Below are positions 1 to 9,330 of a stretch of DNA of 64,000 nt, piece after piece. The stretch's first letter is position 1. Each line of letters opens with the position of its first letter. The DNA is taken from NCBI RefSeq assembly GCF_023617245.1, contig NZ_CP067396.1:3658001-3722000 (forward strand). The letters run 5' to 3'. The stretch comes from Lysobacter enzymogenes (GTDB lineage: Bacteria; Pseudomonadota; Gammaproteobacteria; Xanthomonadales; Xanthomonadaceae). Below the pieces are notes generated by a model. It worked only from the letters and a program-made list of their open reading frames with translations, ran no database searches and was not told the DNA's origin. The position numbers were made by a program, and so were the translations under genes.

Positions 1-200
1 CCGGCGGCGACGTCGGCGTAATGGCGCAGCACTTCGGCGACGTGGCCGATGTTGTGGTACGCGCGCGGCGGCGCGGCGTAGGCGGCGTGCAGCGCGTCGA
101 GCTGTTCGGCCGGCAACGGCAGCGGCAGCAGCGCCAGCGCGTCCTCGCCGAGGCGGTCCCTGGCGGCGCTGGCGAACGCGGGCGTGGCGGAATCGGACAT
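1..200 (-). CDS. HD-superfamily hydrolase, N-terminal part (cut by window edge)
   Basis: The minus-strand frame opens with ATG at 200 and stays open to the window edge, so about 66 codons are visible. The start MSDSATPAFASAARDRL is followed near residues 40-60 by the segment APPRAYHNIGHVAEVLRHYA. The P-x-R-x-YHN-x-x-H-V pattern is the hallmark of the predicted metal-dependent HD-superfamily phosphohydrolases (COG4339-like), where the His residues bind metal. The substrate of this family is not established. The gene reads away from the repeat pair at 275-373. The catalytic C-terminal HD residues lie outside the window. Confidence 0.7.
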   Translation of the reverse strand, partial: MSDSATPAFASAARDRLGEDALALLPLPLPAEQLDALHAAYAAPPRAYHNIGHVAEVLRHYADVAA

Positions 201-274
201 GGCGGCGGAGTCGTGGGGACTGCGCGCATCTTGGCATTTTCGCCGTCGCGGCGCGGTGCGCCGCTGGTAGCGGC

Positions 275-373
275 TGTTGTGGGAGGGGCTTCAGCCCCGA
301 CGCTGTTGTGTCGGACAAACATGCAGGCGCCGGCGATCTGCGCCGAAAGCATCGGGGCTGAAGCCCCTCCCAC
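275..373. repeat. Intergenic inverted-repeat pair, family A (variant)
   Basis: Two copies of a roughly 28-bp element face each other at 275-308 and 346-373. The core is GGGAGGGGCTTCAGCCCCGA in the left arm and its complement in the right arm. Each arm is itself a small palindrome (GGGGCTTCAGCCCC). The same family recurs at least eight more times in this window. Confidence 0.85.
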
Positions 374-526
374 GGCGCGAGTCGGACTCGCTTCGCTCGC
401 TTCCCCGCCTCGAACCGAACCAAGCCAAGCGAAGCCGAACCAAACCAAATCAAACCAAGCCGTCCGCGACCCGAGCCCCACCCGCGCCGAGGCGGCCGCG
501 CGCGAAGGCCAGGCCAACCCGCGCGC
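374..526. other. Non-coding stretch with low-complexity purine-rich repeat
   Basis: Between the HD-hydrolase gene and the adhesin terminator no credible gene was found. Positions 411-468 hold a degenerate short tandem array of CCAAGC/AACCAAA-like units (accaagccaagc, then aaccaaaccaaatc). I see no promoter or RNA gene here. Confidence 0.5.
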
Positions 527-559
527 AAAAAAACGGCGGGCGCCCGAAGGCGCCCGCCG
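527..559 (-). terminator. Rho-independent terminator of the giant adhesin gene
   Basis: On the minus strand a GC stem of about ten pairs (GGCGGGCGCC against GGCGCCCGCC on the plus strand, 535-557, loop CGAA) is followed by a run of seven T (plus-strand A at 527-533). It lies just downstream of the adhesin stop codon at 580. Confidence 0.85.
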
Positions 560-579
560 CCGCTGTCATCGCGCTTCGA

Positions 580-3500
580 TCAGTACTTCTTTTCGATATT
601 GATCATGAAGCTGTTGTCGTCGTCGTTGCCGCTGCCGAACAGGCCGCGGTATTCCAGCCGCAGCGCCCAGTCGCGCTCGGTCTGCAGCACCGCGCCGAGG
701 CCGAACACGAAGCGGTTGCGGTCCAGGCCCTGCAGGCGGGCGCGATAGAACGGGCCGCCGACCATGTCGGCGTAGCTCATGATCGCGTAGCTCGCATCCT
801 GGAAGTCGTGCTGGTACTCCAAGCGCAGCTGCGGCGAGAACGTGCCCCAACGCACCGGGTGGCGGTAGTCCAGGCGCAGGCCGAGGCTGGTGGTGGTGGT
901 GTCCACGTCCAGGTCGCGGTAGTTCAGCGCGTACTGCGCGTCGCCGCTCTCGGTGTAGCCGTCGAGGGTGGCGCGGGCCACGTCCAGGCGGGCGTACGGC
1001 GAGATCCGCAGCTTGTCGCGCTGGTACTCCAGGCCGGTCGAGACCGAGGCGAACCACTGGCTGCCGTCGCGGCTGCCGCGGACCATGCCGCCGGTGTCGG
1101 TGACATAGCGGCGTGAGTCGAACGACAACCACTGGTAGCCGAGCAGGCCGTCGAGGAAGAAGCTCTCACCGGGGTGGTAGCTGGCGTACAGCACCGCGCT
1201 GTAGCTCTCGCCCTTGCTGCGGCTGCCGCGGGTGCCGACGTCGGTGTCGTCGCGGCCGTAGCCGACGCCGCCGCCGAAGGCGAAGTCGCGGCGCACGCGG
1301 TAGTCGGCGCCCAGGCTCACGCCGCTGGTCTTGAAGTCCAACCCGCCGGAGCCGCCGCCGCGACCGTCGCGGTTGCCGCTTTCGATGGTGCCGCCGGTCC
1401 AGATGCCGTACTGCGGGCCGGTGCCTTCCACGCGCGGCTTGCCGTCCACGCCGGCCTGCTCGTCGCCGAGATCCGGATCGCGGCAGTCGCTGCTCGGAGT
1501 GCGGCGCGCGCCATCGCGGCAACGCGGGTCGACCGAGAAGCTCAGGCCGTTGTCGAAGCGCGAGCCGCCGGTGCCGCCGTCGTGCAGGCCTTCCATGCGC
1601 TTTTGGAAGTTGCCGATCTGGGCGTTGGCGAAGCGGCGCGCGGCCTCGGCCTGGGCGTTGAGGATGCCCAGCACTTCGGCGTCCTTGGACGGATCGCTGC
1701 GCGGGGCGACGTCGATCTCGACCGTCGCCGGCGCCGAGGTGGCGTAGGCGTTGCTCAAGGTGAAGGTCGCCACGGTCAAGCCGGAGTAGCCGATCTGCGG
1801 GGTGTAGCTGAGCGTGTAGCCGCCGTTGGACGCGCTGACCGTGGCTGTGCCCGAGCTGGCCGGGGTCAGCGAGACCAGGGCCGCGCCGGTGAACGGACCG
1901 CCGCGCGCGTCCTGGGTCAGCTCGACCTTGACCGTGGCGCCGGCGATGGTGCGCACGCGCTTGGGCGTGGCCACCGGCACCGGGTTGACGGTGATGGTCG
2001 AGGTGATCGGGGCGGAGGCGCCGAACGGGTTGTTGAGGGTGTAGTTCAGGGCGATCGCGCCGGCGGTGTCGGCCGCGGGCGTGTACAGGATCTGGGTGCC
2101 CTGCACCGTCGCCGTGCCCGAGCTCGGCGGCGCCAGCAAGGTCACGCCGGTGAACGGCGCGCCGGTGGCGCCGGTGGCGGCGTCGATGGCGACCGGCTGG
2201 GTCGACAGCGTGGTGACGTTCTGCGGCTGGCCCACCGGCACCGGCAGCGCGTTGACCGTCATCGTCACCGTGGCCGGGGCCGAGGTGCCGCCCGGACCGG
2301 TCGCGGTGTAGGTGAAGCTGTCGCTGCCGAAGTAGTTGCTGGCCGGGGTGTAGACGATGCTGGTGCCGCTCGGCGTCGCGGTGCCGTGCGTCGGCGCCGA
2401 GACCACCGCCACCGAGGTGATGATGCCGGTGTCGTTGGCGATCACGTTGACGGTGACGGCCTGGTTCGACTGGGTGCTGGCGCTGTCGTCGACCGCGACC
2501 GGCACCGCGTCGGCGACGGCGATGCTGTAGTTGACCGTGGTGTTGTAGCCGGCGTCGTCGGTGGAGCGGATCGCGAAGCTGTAGTTGCCCGCCAGCGTCG
2601 GCGTGCCGCTGATCGCGCCGGCCGAACTCAGCGCGATGCCCGACGGCAACGCCCCGGAGGCCAGCGCATAGGTGTACGGCGCGATGCCGCCGCTGCTGCT
2701 CAGGCCCTGGCTGTAGGCGGTGCCGACCACGCCGCCCGGCAGGGTCGCCGGCGAAATGGTCAGCGTCGCCGGAGCGATGGCGAAGGTGTAGACCTTCGAC
2801 GCGGTCTGGCCGTTGGCATCGGTCGCCTGCAGGGTCAGGCTGAAGTTGCCGTCGCTGCGCGGGGTGCCCGACAGCACGCCGGCCGAACTCACGGCCATAC
2901 CGACCGGCAACGCGCCGGCGGTCAACGAGAACGTGTACGGCGCGACGCCGCCGCTGGCGCTGAAGGTCTGGTTGTAGGCGACCGCGGCGGTGCCGTTCGG
3001 AATCGACGCCGGATCGATCGCGATGCTCGGCGTGGCGACCACGACGGTGTAGCTCTGGTCGATGCGGAACGGCGCGCCGGTGCCGGTGCTGGAATCGGTC
3101 GCGCGCACGGTGACGTTGTAGTTGCCCGGCACCGTCGGCGTACCGCTGAGCACGCCGGCCGAGCTCAGGCTCACGCCGACCGGCAACGAGCCGGCGGCGA
3201 GGCTGAAGGTGTACGGCGCGGTGCCGCCGCTGGCGGCGAAGTTGATGCTGCTGGCGACGCCGTAATTCATTGGCAGGCTGCCCGGCGCCGGGGTCATCGA
3301 CAGGGTCGGCGCGCCGATCGCGAACGCGAACAGCTGGCCGACGGTGAACGGCCCGTTGCCGGTGCCCGAATCGCGCGCGCTGACGCTCGCGTTGAAGGTG
3401 CCGGCCGCGGTCGGCGTGCCCGACACGGTCAGGCTGTCGGTGCCGGTGGCGGTCACCGTCAAGCCCGTCGGCAGGTTGCTGGCGTTGAAGTTGCCGTACG

Positions 3501-6500
3501 GCGCGGCGCCGCCGGACCAGGTGAAGGTCTGGGTGTAGGCCACGCCGACCTGGCCGGTCAGCGGCCCGGAGGTGGCGATGGTGATGGTCGGATCGGAGAC
3601 GCTCACCGTCACCGTCGCGGGCGTCGACGTACCGGCGCTGTTGGTCGCGGTGTAGGTGAAGCTGTCCGGACCGGAATAGCCCGCGACCGGCTGGTAGGTG
3701 ATCGAGGTACCGGTGGCGACCGCGGTGCCGTGCGTCGCCGCGGCGCCGATCGCGACCGAGGCCGGGATGCCGCCGGTGATGTTGAGCGTCACCGGATTGG
3801 CGCTGCTGCCGTAGCCGACCGTGACCGAGACCGGATGGGCCACCGGCACGATGTCGTTCACCACCAGCGTGTAGCTCTGCGGCGCCGAGCTGTAGGGGCC
3901 GGTGCCGCCGCTGGAATCGGTGGCGACGACGCTGAAGATGAACGTGCCCGGCGCGGTCGGCGTGCCGCTGAGCGTGCCGTTGGCGTTCAACAGCACGCTG
4001 GCCGGCAGGTTGCCGCCGGTCACCGCGTAGGTGTACGGCGCCGTGCCGCCGGTCGCGGGATTGAGCGTGGCGGTGTACGGCGAGGTGACCGTCGCGTTGG
4101 CGAGCGAGGTCGTCGGCAACAGGATGGTCGAGGCGCCGATCGCGACGGTGTAGGTGCGCGTGCCGCTGTACGGCCCGCTGCCGGTGCTGGAATCGGTCGC
4201 GGTGACGGTGAAAGTGAAGCTGCCGCCCGCGGTCGGCGTGCCGCTGAGCACGCCGCCCGTGCTCAGGCTCAGGCCCGGCGGCAGGTCGCCCGGCGGCGCC
4301 GAGAACTGGTAGCCGCTGCCGACCGTGCCGCCGCTGGCGGTGATCGTCTGGCTGTAGAGCTGGGCGACGTTGCCGTCCGCCAGCGTCGCCGGCGACACGG
4401 TGATCGTCGGCACGGCCACGTTGAAGATGTAGGGACGGTTGCCGGTCTGCCCGTGCGCGTCGGTGGCGATGACCATGAAGTTGAACAGTCCGCCCGCGGT
4501 CGGCGTACCGCTGAGGGTGCCATCGCTGGACATGCTCAGGCCGGGCGGCGCGCTGCCGGGCGGAATCGCGTAGGTGTACGGCCCGATGCCGCCGGTGGCG
4601 CTGACGCTGGCGGTGTAGGCGGCGCCGACCTGGGCGCCGGCCGGCAAGGTCGTCGGCGCGAGGTTGATGCTCGGCGCGGCGACTTGCATCACGTAGTTCT
4701 GGGTGCGCGAGAACGGTCCGCCGGTGCCGGTGGAGTTGTCGGTGGCGCGCACCGAGAAGGTGTACAGGCCGGTCACGCTCGGGGTGCCCGAGAGCACGCC
4801 GGTGTCCTCATCCAGCTCCAGGCCGGTCGGCAGCCCGCCCGCGCTGATCCGGTACTTGTACGGCGCGGTGCCGCCGCCGGCGACATAGGTCTGGCTGTAG
4901 GCCGCACCGTAGGTCGCGCTCAGGGTGCCCGCCGCCGGGGTCAGGGTCAGGGTCGGCGCCGACACGCTCAGGTTGAAGCTCTGGGCGATGGTGAACGGTC
5001 CGTTGCCGGTGCTCGAATCGCGCGCCGAGGCGGTCAGCGTCAGCGCGCCGGCCTGGGTCGGCGTGCCGGCCACGGTCACGCTGTTGGCGGTGTTGCCGGT
5101 GACGATGATGCCGGCCGGCAGGTTGGTGACCTGGTACTGGCTGAAGGGCTGGGCGCCGCCGTTCCAGGTGAAGGTCTGGGTGTACGCCACGCCGATCTGC
5201 GCGGTCAACGGACCCGAGGCGGTCACGGTGATGGTCGGGTTGCCGACCGCGATGGTCACCGTCGCCGGCGCCGAGGTGCCGGCGCTGTTGGTCGCGGTGT
5301 AGGTGAAGCTGTCGCTGCCGGCATACCCCGGGGTCGGCTGGTAAGTGACGTTCAGGCCCGAAGCGATGGCGGTGCCATGCAACGGCGCGGTGCCGATCGC
5401 GACCGAGGTCGCCACGCCGCCGGTGATGTTCAGCGTGATCGGATTGGCGCCGCTGTTGTAGGCGACCGCCGCCGAGACCGCATTGGCGACCGGCGGAATA
5501 TTGATCACCTGCAGCACGTAGCCGCGCGCCGCCGAGTTGTACGGCCCGGTGCCGGTGCTGCTGTCGGTGGCGGTAACGGCGAAGTTGAAGCTGCCGGCCG
5601 CGCTCGGGGTACCGCTGATCACGCCGGTATTGAGGTCGAGTCCGAGGCCCGGCGGCAGCCCGCCGGCGGTCACCGCGTACTTGTACGGCGCGGTGCCTTG
5701 GGTGGCCGAATTGAGCGTGGCGGTGTACGCCAGGCCCTGGGTGGCGTTGGCCAGGGAGGTCGCCGGCAGGTTGATGGTCGGCGGGTGCACCACCAGGGTG
5801 TAGGTGCGCGCGCCGCTGAACGGTGCGCCGGTGCCGGTGCTGCCGTTGTCGGTCGCGGTGATGGTGAAGGTGAAGCTGCCGCCCGCGGTCGGCGTGCCGG
5901 ACAGGACCGCGCCGGTCAGGTTCATCCCCGGCGGCAGCGTGCCGGTGCGGACGAAGCTGTAGCCGCCGATGCCGCCGGTGGCGCTGAAGGTCTGGCTGTA
6001 GCCCGCGCCGACGGTGGCGTCGGGCAGCGTATTGGGATCGACCGCGATCGACGGCGGCGCCACCACGATGGTGTAGGCGCGGCTGTTGAAGAAGCCGTTG
6101 GCGTCGGTCGCGCGCACGCTGAAGTTGAAGGTGCCGGCCTGGGTCGGGGTGCCGCTGAGGGTGCCGCCGGTCAAGGTCACGCCGGCCGGCAACTGGCCGC
6201 CGGGCACGATCTGGAAGGTGTACGGCGCGGTGCCGCCGGTGGCGCTGAAGGCCTGGCTGTAGGCGACGGCGACGGTGCCGTTGGCAGCCGTGGCCGGATT
6301 GACCGCGATGGTCGGCGGCTCCAGCACGGTGCCGGTGTAGGTGCGGATGCGGAACGCCACCGCCGGCACGCCCGGTCCGGGCAGGCTGCTGTCGGTGGAC
6401 TTGATCGTGACCGAATACGCGCCCGACGCGGTCGGGGTGCCGACGATGGCGCCGCCGCTGATGCTCAGGCCGGCCGGCAGCGAGCCGGTCTCGATCGCGT

Positions 6501-7296
6501 AGTTGTACGGGCCGACGCCGCCGCTGCCGGTCAGGGCGATGTTGTAGCTGGCGGTGCGGTACAGGGTCGGCAGGGTGGCCGGGGCGAAATCGTGCTGGGT
6601 GTTGGGGATCGCGATGGTGTACGACTTGACCGTGGTCAGCGGCGTCGGCGCGGTCGAGTCGGTGACCGTGACCTGCACCGGGAAATTGCCGCGCTGGCGG
6701 ACCGTGCCGGAGAACGTCCCGGAAGCGAAGCTCAGCCCGGTCGGCAGCACGGCGGCGCCGCCGTTGAGCACATAGGTGTACGGCGCGACCCCGCCCGTGG
6801 CGCTCATCGATTGGCTGTAGGCGACGCCGAGCTGGGGCGAGATCGAGGCCGGGCTGACCGTGATCGGGCTGGTGCCCGCAGCGATGGTCACGTTGACGGT
6901 GACCTCGCCGCCGACGCCGTCGCCGAAGCTGAAGCTGTCGGTGAGGGTCGCGCCGCCGTTATGGGTGTAGGTGACCTTGTCGGTGCTCTGGTTGACGGTG
7001 ACGGTGCCGTGCTGCGGCGGGGTCATCAGCACGCCGATGCCGAAGCCCCCCGGCGGCGGGCCGCCGTCGCACATGTCGGCGTCGAGGATGCTGGTGCCGC
7101 CGTTGGCCACCGCCAGGGTCATGACCGGGCAGCGGATCGACGGCGCCGCGACCGCGGCGAACGACCAGAGACCCGCCAGGACGATAAGGATCGCCGCCAG
7201 ACCGCGCCGCCAGGTCCTGGCTGCGGTCGAGTGTCCCCAGTACGAGGCGTGCGAAACGCCCGCAGACTGCGCCGACTGCTGTTGCATGTTGTTCAT
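580..7296 (-). CDS. Giant autotransporter-type adhesin with putative-Ig and cadherin-like repeats
   Basis: This 2238-residue protein starts with an extended signal peptide (residues 1 to about 51, hydrophobic LAAILIVLAGLW, then FAAVAAP). Residues of roughly 130 to 1800 are repeats: about 14 He_PIG-type putative-Ig modules of about 85 residues, recognised by YSQTFSASGG, APYTF and LSGTP, interspersed with cadherin/Big-type modules such as YFGSDSFTYTAT. A low-complexity Gly/Asp/Arg linker with DPRCRDG follows. The last 280 or so residues, from PQYGIWTGG onward, have alternating amphipathic strands of an autotransporter beta-barrel and end in EKKY. By family knowledge the barrel inserts in the outer membrane and exposes the repeats as an adhesin. 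The ligand is unknown. It is transcribed divergently from the tail-collar genes and has its own terminator. Confidence 0.85.
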   Translation of the reverse strand: MNNMQQQSAQSAGVSHASYWGHSTAARTWRRGLAAILIVLAGLWSFAAVAAPSIRCPVMTLAVANGGTSILDADMCDGGPPPGGFGIGVLMTPPQHGTVTVNQSTDKVTYTHNGGATLTDSFSFGDGVGGEVTVNVTIAAGTSPITVSPASISPQLGVAYSQSMSATGGVAPYTYVLNGGAAVLPTGLSFASGTFSGTVRQRGNFPVQVTVTDSTAPTPLTTVKSYTIAIPNTQHDFAPATLPTLYRTASYNIALTGSGGVGPYNYAIETGSLPAGLSISGGAIVGTPTASGAYSVTIKSTDSSLPGPGVPAVAFRIRTYTGTVLEPPTIAVNPATAANGTVAVAYSQAFSATGGTAPYTFQIVPGGQLPAGVTLTGGTLSGTPTQAGTFNFSVRATDANGFFNSRAYTIVVAPPSIAVDPNTLPDATVGAGYSQTFSATGGIGGYSFVRTGTLPPGMNLTGAVLSGTPTAGGSFTFTITATDNGSTGTGAPFSGARTYTLVVHPPTINLPATSLANATQGLAYTATLNSATQGTAPYKYAVTAGGLPPGLGLDLNTGVISGTPSAAGSFNFAVTATDSSTGTGPYNSAARGYVLQVINIPPVANAVSAAVAYNSGANPITLNITGGVATSVAIGTAPLHGTAIASGLNVTYQPTPGYAGSDSFTYTATNSAGTSAPATVTIAVGNPTITVTASGPLTAQIGVAYTQTFTWNGGAQPFSQYQVTNLPAGIIVTGNTANSVTVAGTPTQAGALTLTASARDSSTGNGPFTIAQSFNLSVSAPTLTLTPAAGTLSATYGAAYSQTYVAGGGTAPYKYRISAGGLPTGLELDEDTGVLSGTPSVTGLYTFSVRATDNSTGTGGPFSRTQNYVMQVAAPSINLAPTTLPAGAQVGAAYTASVSATGGIGPYTYAIPPGSAPPGLSMSSDGTLSGTPTAGGLFNFMVIATDAHGQTGNRPYIFNVAVPTITVSPATLADGNVAQLYSQTITASGGTVGSGYQFSAPPGDLPPGLSLSTGGVLSGTPTAGGSFTFTVTATDSSTGSGPYSGTRTYTVAIGASTILLPTTSLANATVTSPYTATLNPATGGTAPYTYAVTGGNLPASVLLNANGTLSGTPTAPGTFIFSVVATDSSGGTGPYSSAPQSYTLVVNDIVPVAHPVSVTVGYGSSANPVTLNITGGIPASVAIGAAATHGTAVATGTSITYQPVAGYSGPDSFTYTATNSAGTSTPATVTVSVSDPTITIATSGPLTGQVGVAYTQTFTWSGGAAPYGNFNASNLPTGLTVTATGTDSLTVSGTPTAAGTFNASVSARDSGTGNGPFTVGQLFAFAIGAPTLSMTPAPGSLPMNYGVASSINFAASGGTAPYTFSLAAGSLPVGVSLSSAGVLSGTPTVPGNYNVTVRATDSSTGTGAPFRIDQSYTVVVATPSIAIDPASIPNGTAAVAYNQTFSASGGVAPYTFSLTAGALPVGMAVSSAGVLSGTPRSDGNFSLTLQATDANGQTASKVYTFAIAPATLTISPATLPGGVVGTAYSQGLSSSGGIAPYTYALASGALPSGIALSSAGAISGTPTLAGNYSFAIRSTDDAGYNTTVNYSIAVADAVPVAVDDSASTQSNQAVTVNVIANDTGIITSVAVVSAPTHGTATPSGTSIVYTPASNYFGSDSFTYTATGPGGTSAPATVTMTVNALPVPVGQPQNVTTLSTQPVAIDAATGATGAPFTGVTLLAPPSSGTATVQGTQILYTPAADTAGAIALNYTLNNPFGASAPITSTITVNPVPVATPKRVRTIAGATVKVELTQDARGGPFTGAALVSLTPASSGTATVSASNGGYTLSYTPQIGYSGLTVATFTLSNAYATSAPATVEIDVAPRSDPSKDAEVLGILNAQAEAARRFANAQIGNFQKRMEGLHDGGTGGSRFDNGLSFSVDPRCRDGARRTPSSDCRDPDLGDEQAGVDGKPRVEGTGPQYGIWTGGTIESGNRDGRGGGSGGLDFKTSGVSLGADYRVRRDFAFGGGVGYGRDDTDVGTRGSRSKGESYSAVLYASYHPGESFFLDGLLGYQWLSFDSRRYVTDTGGMVRGSRDGSQWFASVSTGLEYQRDKLRISPYARLDVARATLDGYTESGDAQYALNYRDLDVDTTTTSLGLRLDYRHPVRWGTFSPQLRLEYQHDFQDASYAIMSYADMVGGPFYRARLQGLDRNRFVFGLGAVLQTERDWALRLEYRGLFGSGNDDDNSFMINIEKKY

Positions 7297-7601
7297 CCCC
7301 TGACGCCGGCGCTGCGCGCTTCATGCGCGGATTCGACGGTCTTTTGCCCGTGAGCGATCTGGTTTCCGTGCGCCGACTGCCCCTGGCGCATCCCTTTCAT
7401 TGACCTGATACGCAAAACGGATGCGAAAGCGGCCGCCTTCGGCGCCGATTCGCGTTAAGCAAGGGCATGGCGCTGCTGCGCCATACCCGGACCCGGCCGG
7501 AACGGCCCGTTTCGCCTTGTGCGGACGGGGCCTGCGGCCGAGGCTCCGGGCACGCAGTCCCGGCGCGCGCACGGCGCCCGGAAACACCTCTGGGGGAAGA
7601 G
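7297..7601. other. Divergent intergenic region of adhesin and tail-collar genes
   Basis: This region separates the adhesin start (minus) from the first tail-collar gene (plus) and must hold both promoters. In-frame codons run upstream of the first tail-collar gene, but they are arginine-rich and do not look coding. The strong Shine-Dalgarno GGGGGAAGAG at 7592-7601 fixes the tail-collar start at 7602. No clear operator was identified. Confidence 0.5.
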
Positions 7602-8132
7602 ATGACAGAAGTATTCTTGGGGCAGATCACGACCTTCGGCTTCAATTTCGCGCCGAAGAATTTCGCTTTTTGCAACGGCCAGCTGCTGGCGATCGCGCAG
7701 AACCAGGCGCTGTTCTCGTTGCTGGGCACCATGTACGGCGGCAACGGCACCACCAATTTCGCCCTGCCCGACCTGCGCGGCCGCACGCCGGTGGGGGCCG
7801 GCAACTCGGTCGACCCGGGCTGGAACCCGGCGCCCTACCCTCAGGGCCAGTCCGGCGGCGTCGAGAACGTGACCCTGCTGCCGACGCAGATGCCCAATCA
7901 CAATCACACCCTGGGTTGCAATACCGGGGCGGCCACCAGCCGCAATCCGAACGGCCTGTTCCTGGGCACCACCGACAAAGAGATCTACTCCGCCACCGGC
8001 GGCCCCCAGGTCGCGCTCAGCGCGGCCACCATCGGCACCGCCGGCAGCACCCAGCCGCACAGCAACGTGCAGCCCTACCTGGCGATCAACTTCTGCATCG
8101 CCCTGAACGGCATCTACCCCTCGCGCAACTGA
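7602..8132 (+). CDS. Phage tail-collar (MdpB-like) protein, copy 1
   Basis: This 176-residue protein is of the phage tail-collar / microcystin-dependent-protein family. The collar domain spans about residues 6-65 with the family signature: CNGQ at 24-27, ALFSLLGT at 36-43, YGGNG, then LPDLRGRTPVG. A conserved C-terminal tail has QPHSNVQPYLAINFCIALNG. No signal peptide is visible. In phages such domains trimerise at the tail fibre. The bacterial clusters have no settled function. ATG 7602 is chosen because GGGGGAAGAG lies directly upstream. The in-frame ATG at 7467 adds only Arg-rich sequence. It heads a co-directional group of three paralogues. Confidence 0.85.
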   Translation: MTEVFLGQITTFGFNFAPKNFAFCNGQLLAIAQNQALFSLLGTMYGGNGTTNFALPDLRGRTPVGAGNSVDPGWNPAPYPQGQSGGVENVTLLPTQMPNHNHTLGCNTGAATSRNPNGLFLGTTDKEIYSATGGPQVALSAATIGTAGSTQPHSNVQPYLAINFCIALNGIYPSRN

Positions 8133-8202
8133 CTCGCGAACGAGCCTGAGGCCGCGCCGCGGCCCCTCCTATCCGCAGTACGACATTCCTGGAGCATCTC
8201 TC

Positions 8203-8733
8203 ATGAGCGAGCCATACCTGGGCGAGATCCGCCTGTTCGGATTCACGCGCGTCCCGCAAGGCTGGTACGCCTGCAACGGCCAAATGGTTTCCATCGCCGA
8301 AAACGAAGCGCTGTTCATGCTGCTCGGCACCATTTACGGCGGCGACGGCATCAACACCTTCGCCGTGCCCGACATGCAAGGCCGCGTGCCGGTCCATTTC
8401 GGCACCGCCCCCGGCTTGAGCACGTACGTCATCGGCCAGCGCGCCGGCAGCGAAAGCATCACCCTGATCGGCCAGCAGATGCCGCAGCACACCCACACCA
8501 TGGTCGCGACCACGCTGACCGCCACCGCGAAAACGCCGGCGGCGAACCTGGAGCTGGGCGCGCTCAACGGCGACGTGCTGTACGTCACCGACACCAGCGG
8601 CGCGAGCGCGTTCCCCGCCAGCCCCTTGTCGGTCAGCGCGGTCGGCGGCAACCAGCCGCACGAGAACCAGATGCCGACCCTGACCGTGCAGTACTGCATC
8701 GCCGCTTACGGCGTGTTCCCGTCGCAGAGCTGA
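8203..8733 (+). CDS. Phage tail-collar (MdpB-like) protein, copy 2
   Basis: This second paralogue has the same length, 176 residues, with GGAG about seven bases before the ATG. It begins MSEPYLGEIRLFGF and has WYACNGQ, ALFMLLGTIYGG and VPDMQGRVPVHFG. The C-terminus has QPHENQMPTLTVQYCIA. The gap from copy 1 is 70 bp with no terminator, so co-transcription is likely. Divergence in the middle (residues 85-150) is strong while both ends are conserved, as expected if the variable centre carries binding specificity. Confidence 0.85.
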   Translation: MSEPYLGEIRLFGFTRVPQGWYACNGQMVSIAENEALFMLLGTIYGGDGINTFAVPDMQGRVPVHFGTAPGLSTYVIGQRAGSESITLIGQQMPQHTHTMVATTLTATAKTPAANLELGALNGDVLYVTDTSGASAFPASPLSVSAVGGNQPHENQMPTLTVQYCIAAYGVFPSQS

Positions 8734-8799
8734 CTTTCCGCACTTACCGGCCCGCGCGGGCGACGCCGCCGCGACGGGCCGCAGATCGAGGACCTACCC

Positions 8800-9330
8800 A
8801 TGACCGAACCCTTCATCGCCCAAATCCAGCAATTCGGCTTCAATTTCGCGCCGCGCGGCTGGGCCGCGTGCAACGGCGCCACCATGGCGATCCAGCAGAA
8901 CACCGCGCTGTTCGCGCTGTTGGGCACCCAGTACGGCGGCAACGGCCAGACCACGTTCCAGTTGCCCAACTTCATCAACCGCGCCGCTACCAATCAGGGC
9001 CGCGGACCCGGCTTGACCCCGCACGACATCGGCGAGCCGTTCGGGGTCAATGCGGTCACCCTGACCACCAACGAGATGCCGACGCACTCGCATTCGCTGA
9101 ACATCTACAACCAGCCCACCGACACCAAGAAAGCGCCCTCGCCGTCCAACGGCAACTCGCTGGGCTCGCCGAGCATGAACGCGTTCGTCGCCTCCAACGC
9201 CGCCAACGCGCCGTTGGCGCCGACGGTGCTGCAGCCCGCCGGCGGCGGCCAGCCGCACGAGAACCGGCAGCCGTACCTGGCGATGAACTTCTGCATCGCG
9301 CTGCAGGGCGTGTTCCCGGCGTTCGGCTGA
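8800..9330 (+). CDS. Phage tail-collar (MdpB-like) protein, copy 3
   Basis: The third 176-residue paralogue begins MTEPFIAQIQQFGFNFAPRGW and has ACNGATMAIQQNTALFALLGTQYGG, then QLPNFINRAA in place of the LPDLRGR of copy 1. The C-terminus QPHENRQPYLAMNFCIALQG is close to copy 1. It lies 66 bp after copy 2. The stop TGA at 9328-9330 overlaps the start of the next gene (TGATG), so the downstream acetyltransferase is probably translationally coupled to it. Confidence 0.85.
   Translation: MTEPFIAQIQQFGFNFAPRGWAACNGATMAIQQNTALFALLGTQYGGNGQTTFQLPNFINRAATNQGRGPGLTPHDIGEPFGVNAVTLTTNEMPTHSHSLNIYNQPTDTKKAPSPSNGNSLGSPSMNAFVASNAANAPLAPTVLQPAGGGQPHENRQPYLAMNFCIALQGVFPAFG

Noticed and set aside
1174..7353. 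Plus-strand open frame of 2059 codons antisense to the adhesin gene
   Set aside because: Its composition (Arg/Ala/Gly/Val-rich with no family motif) is what antisense of GC-rich coding repeats gives; the minus-strand reading has a signal peptide, repeats and a beta-barrel.
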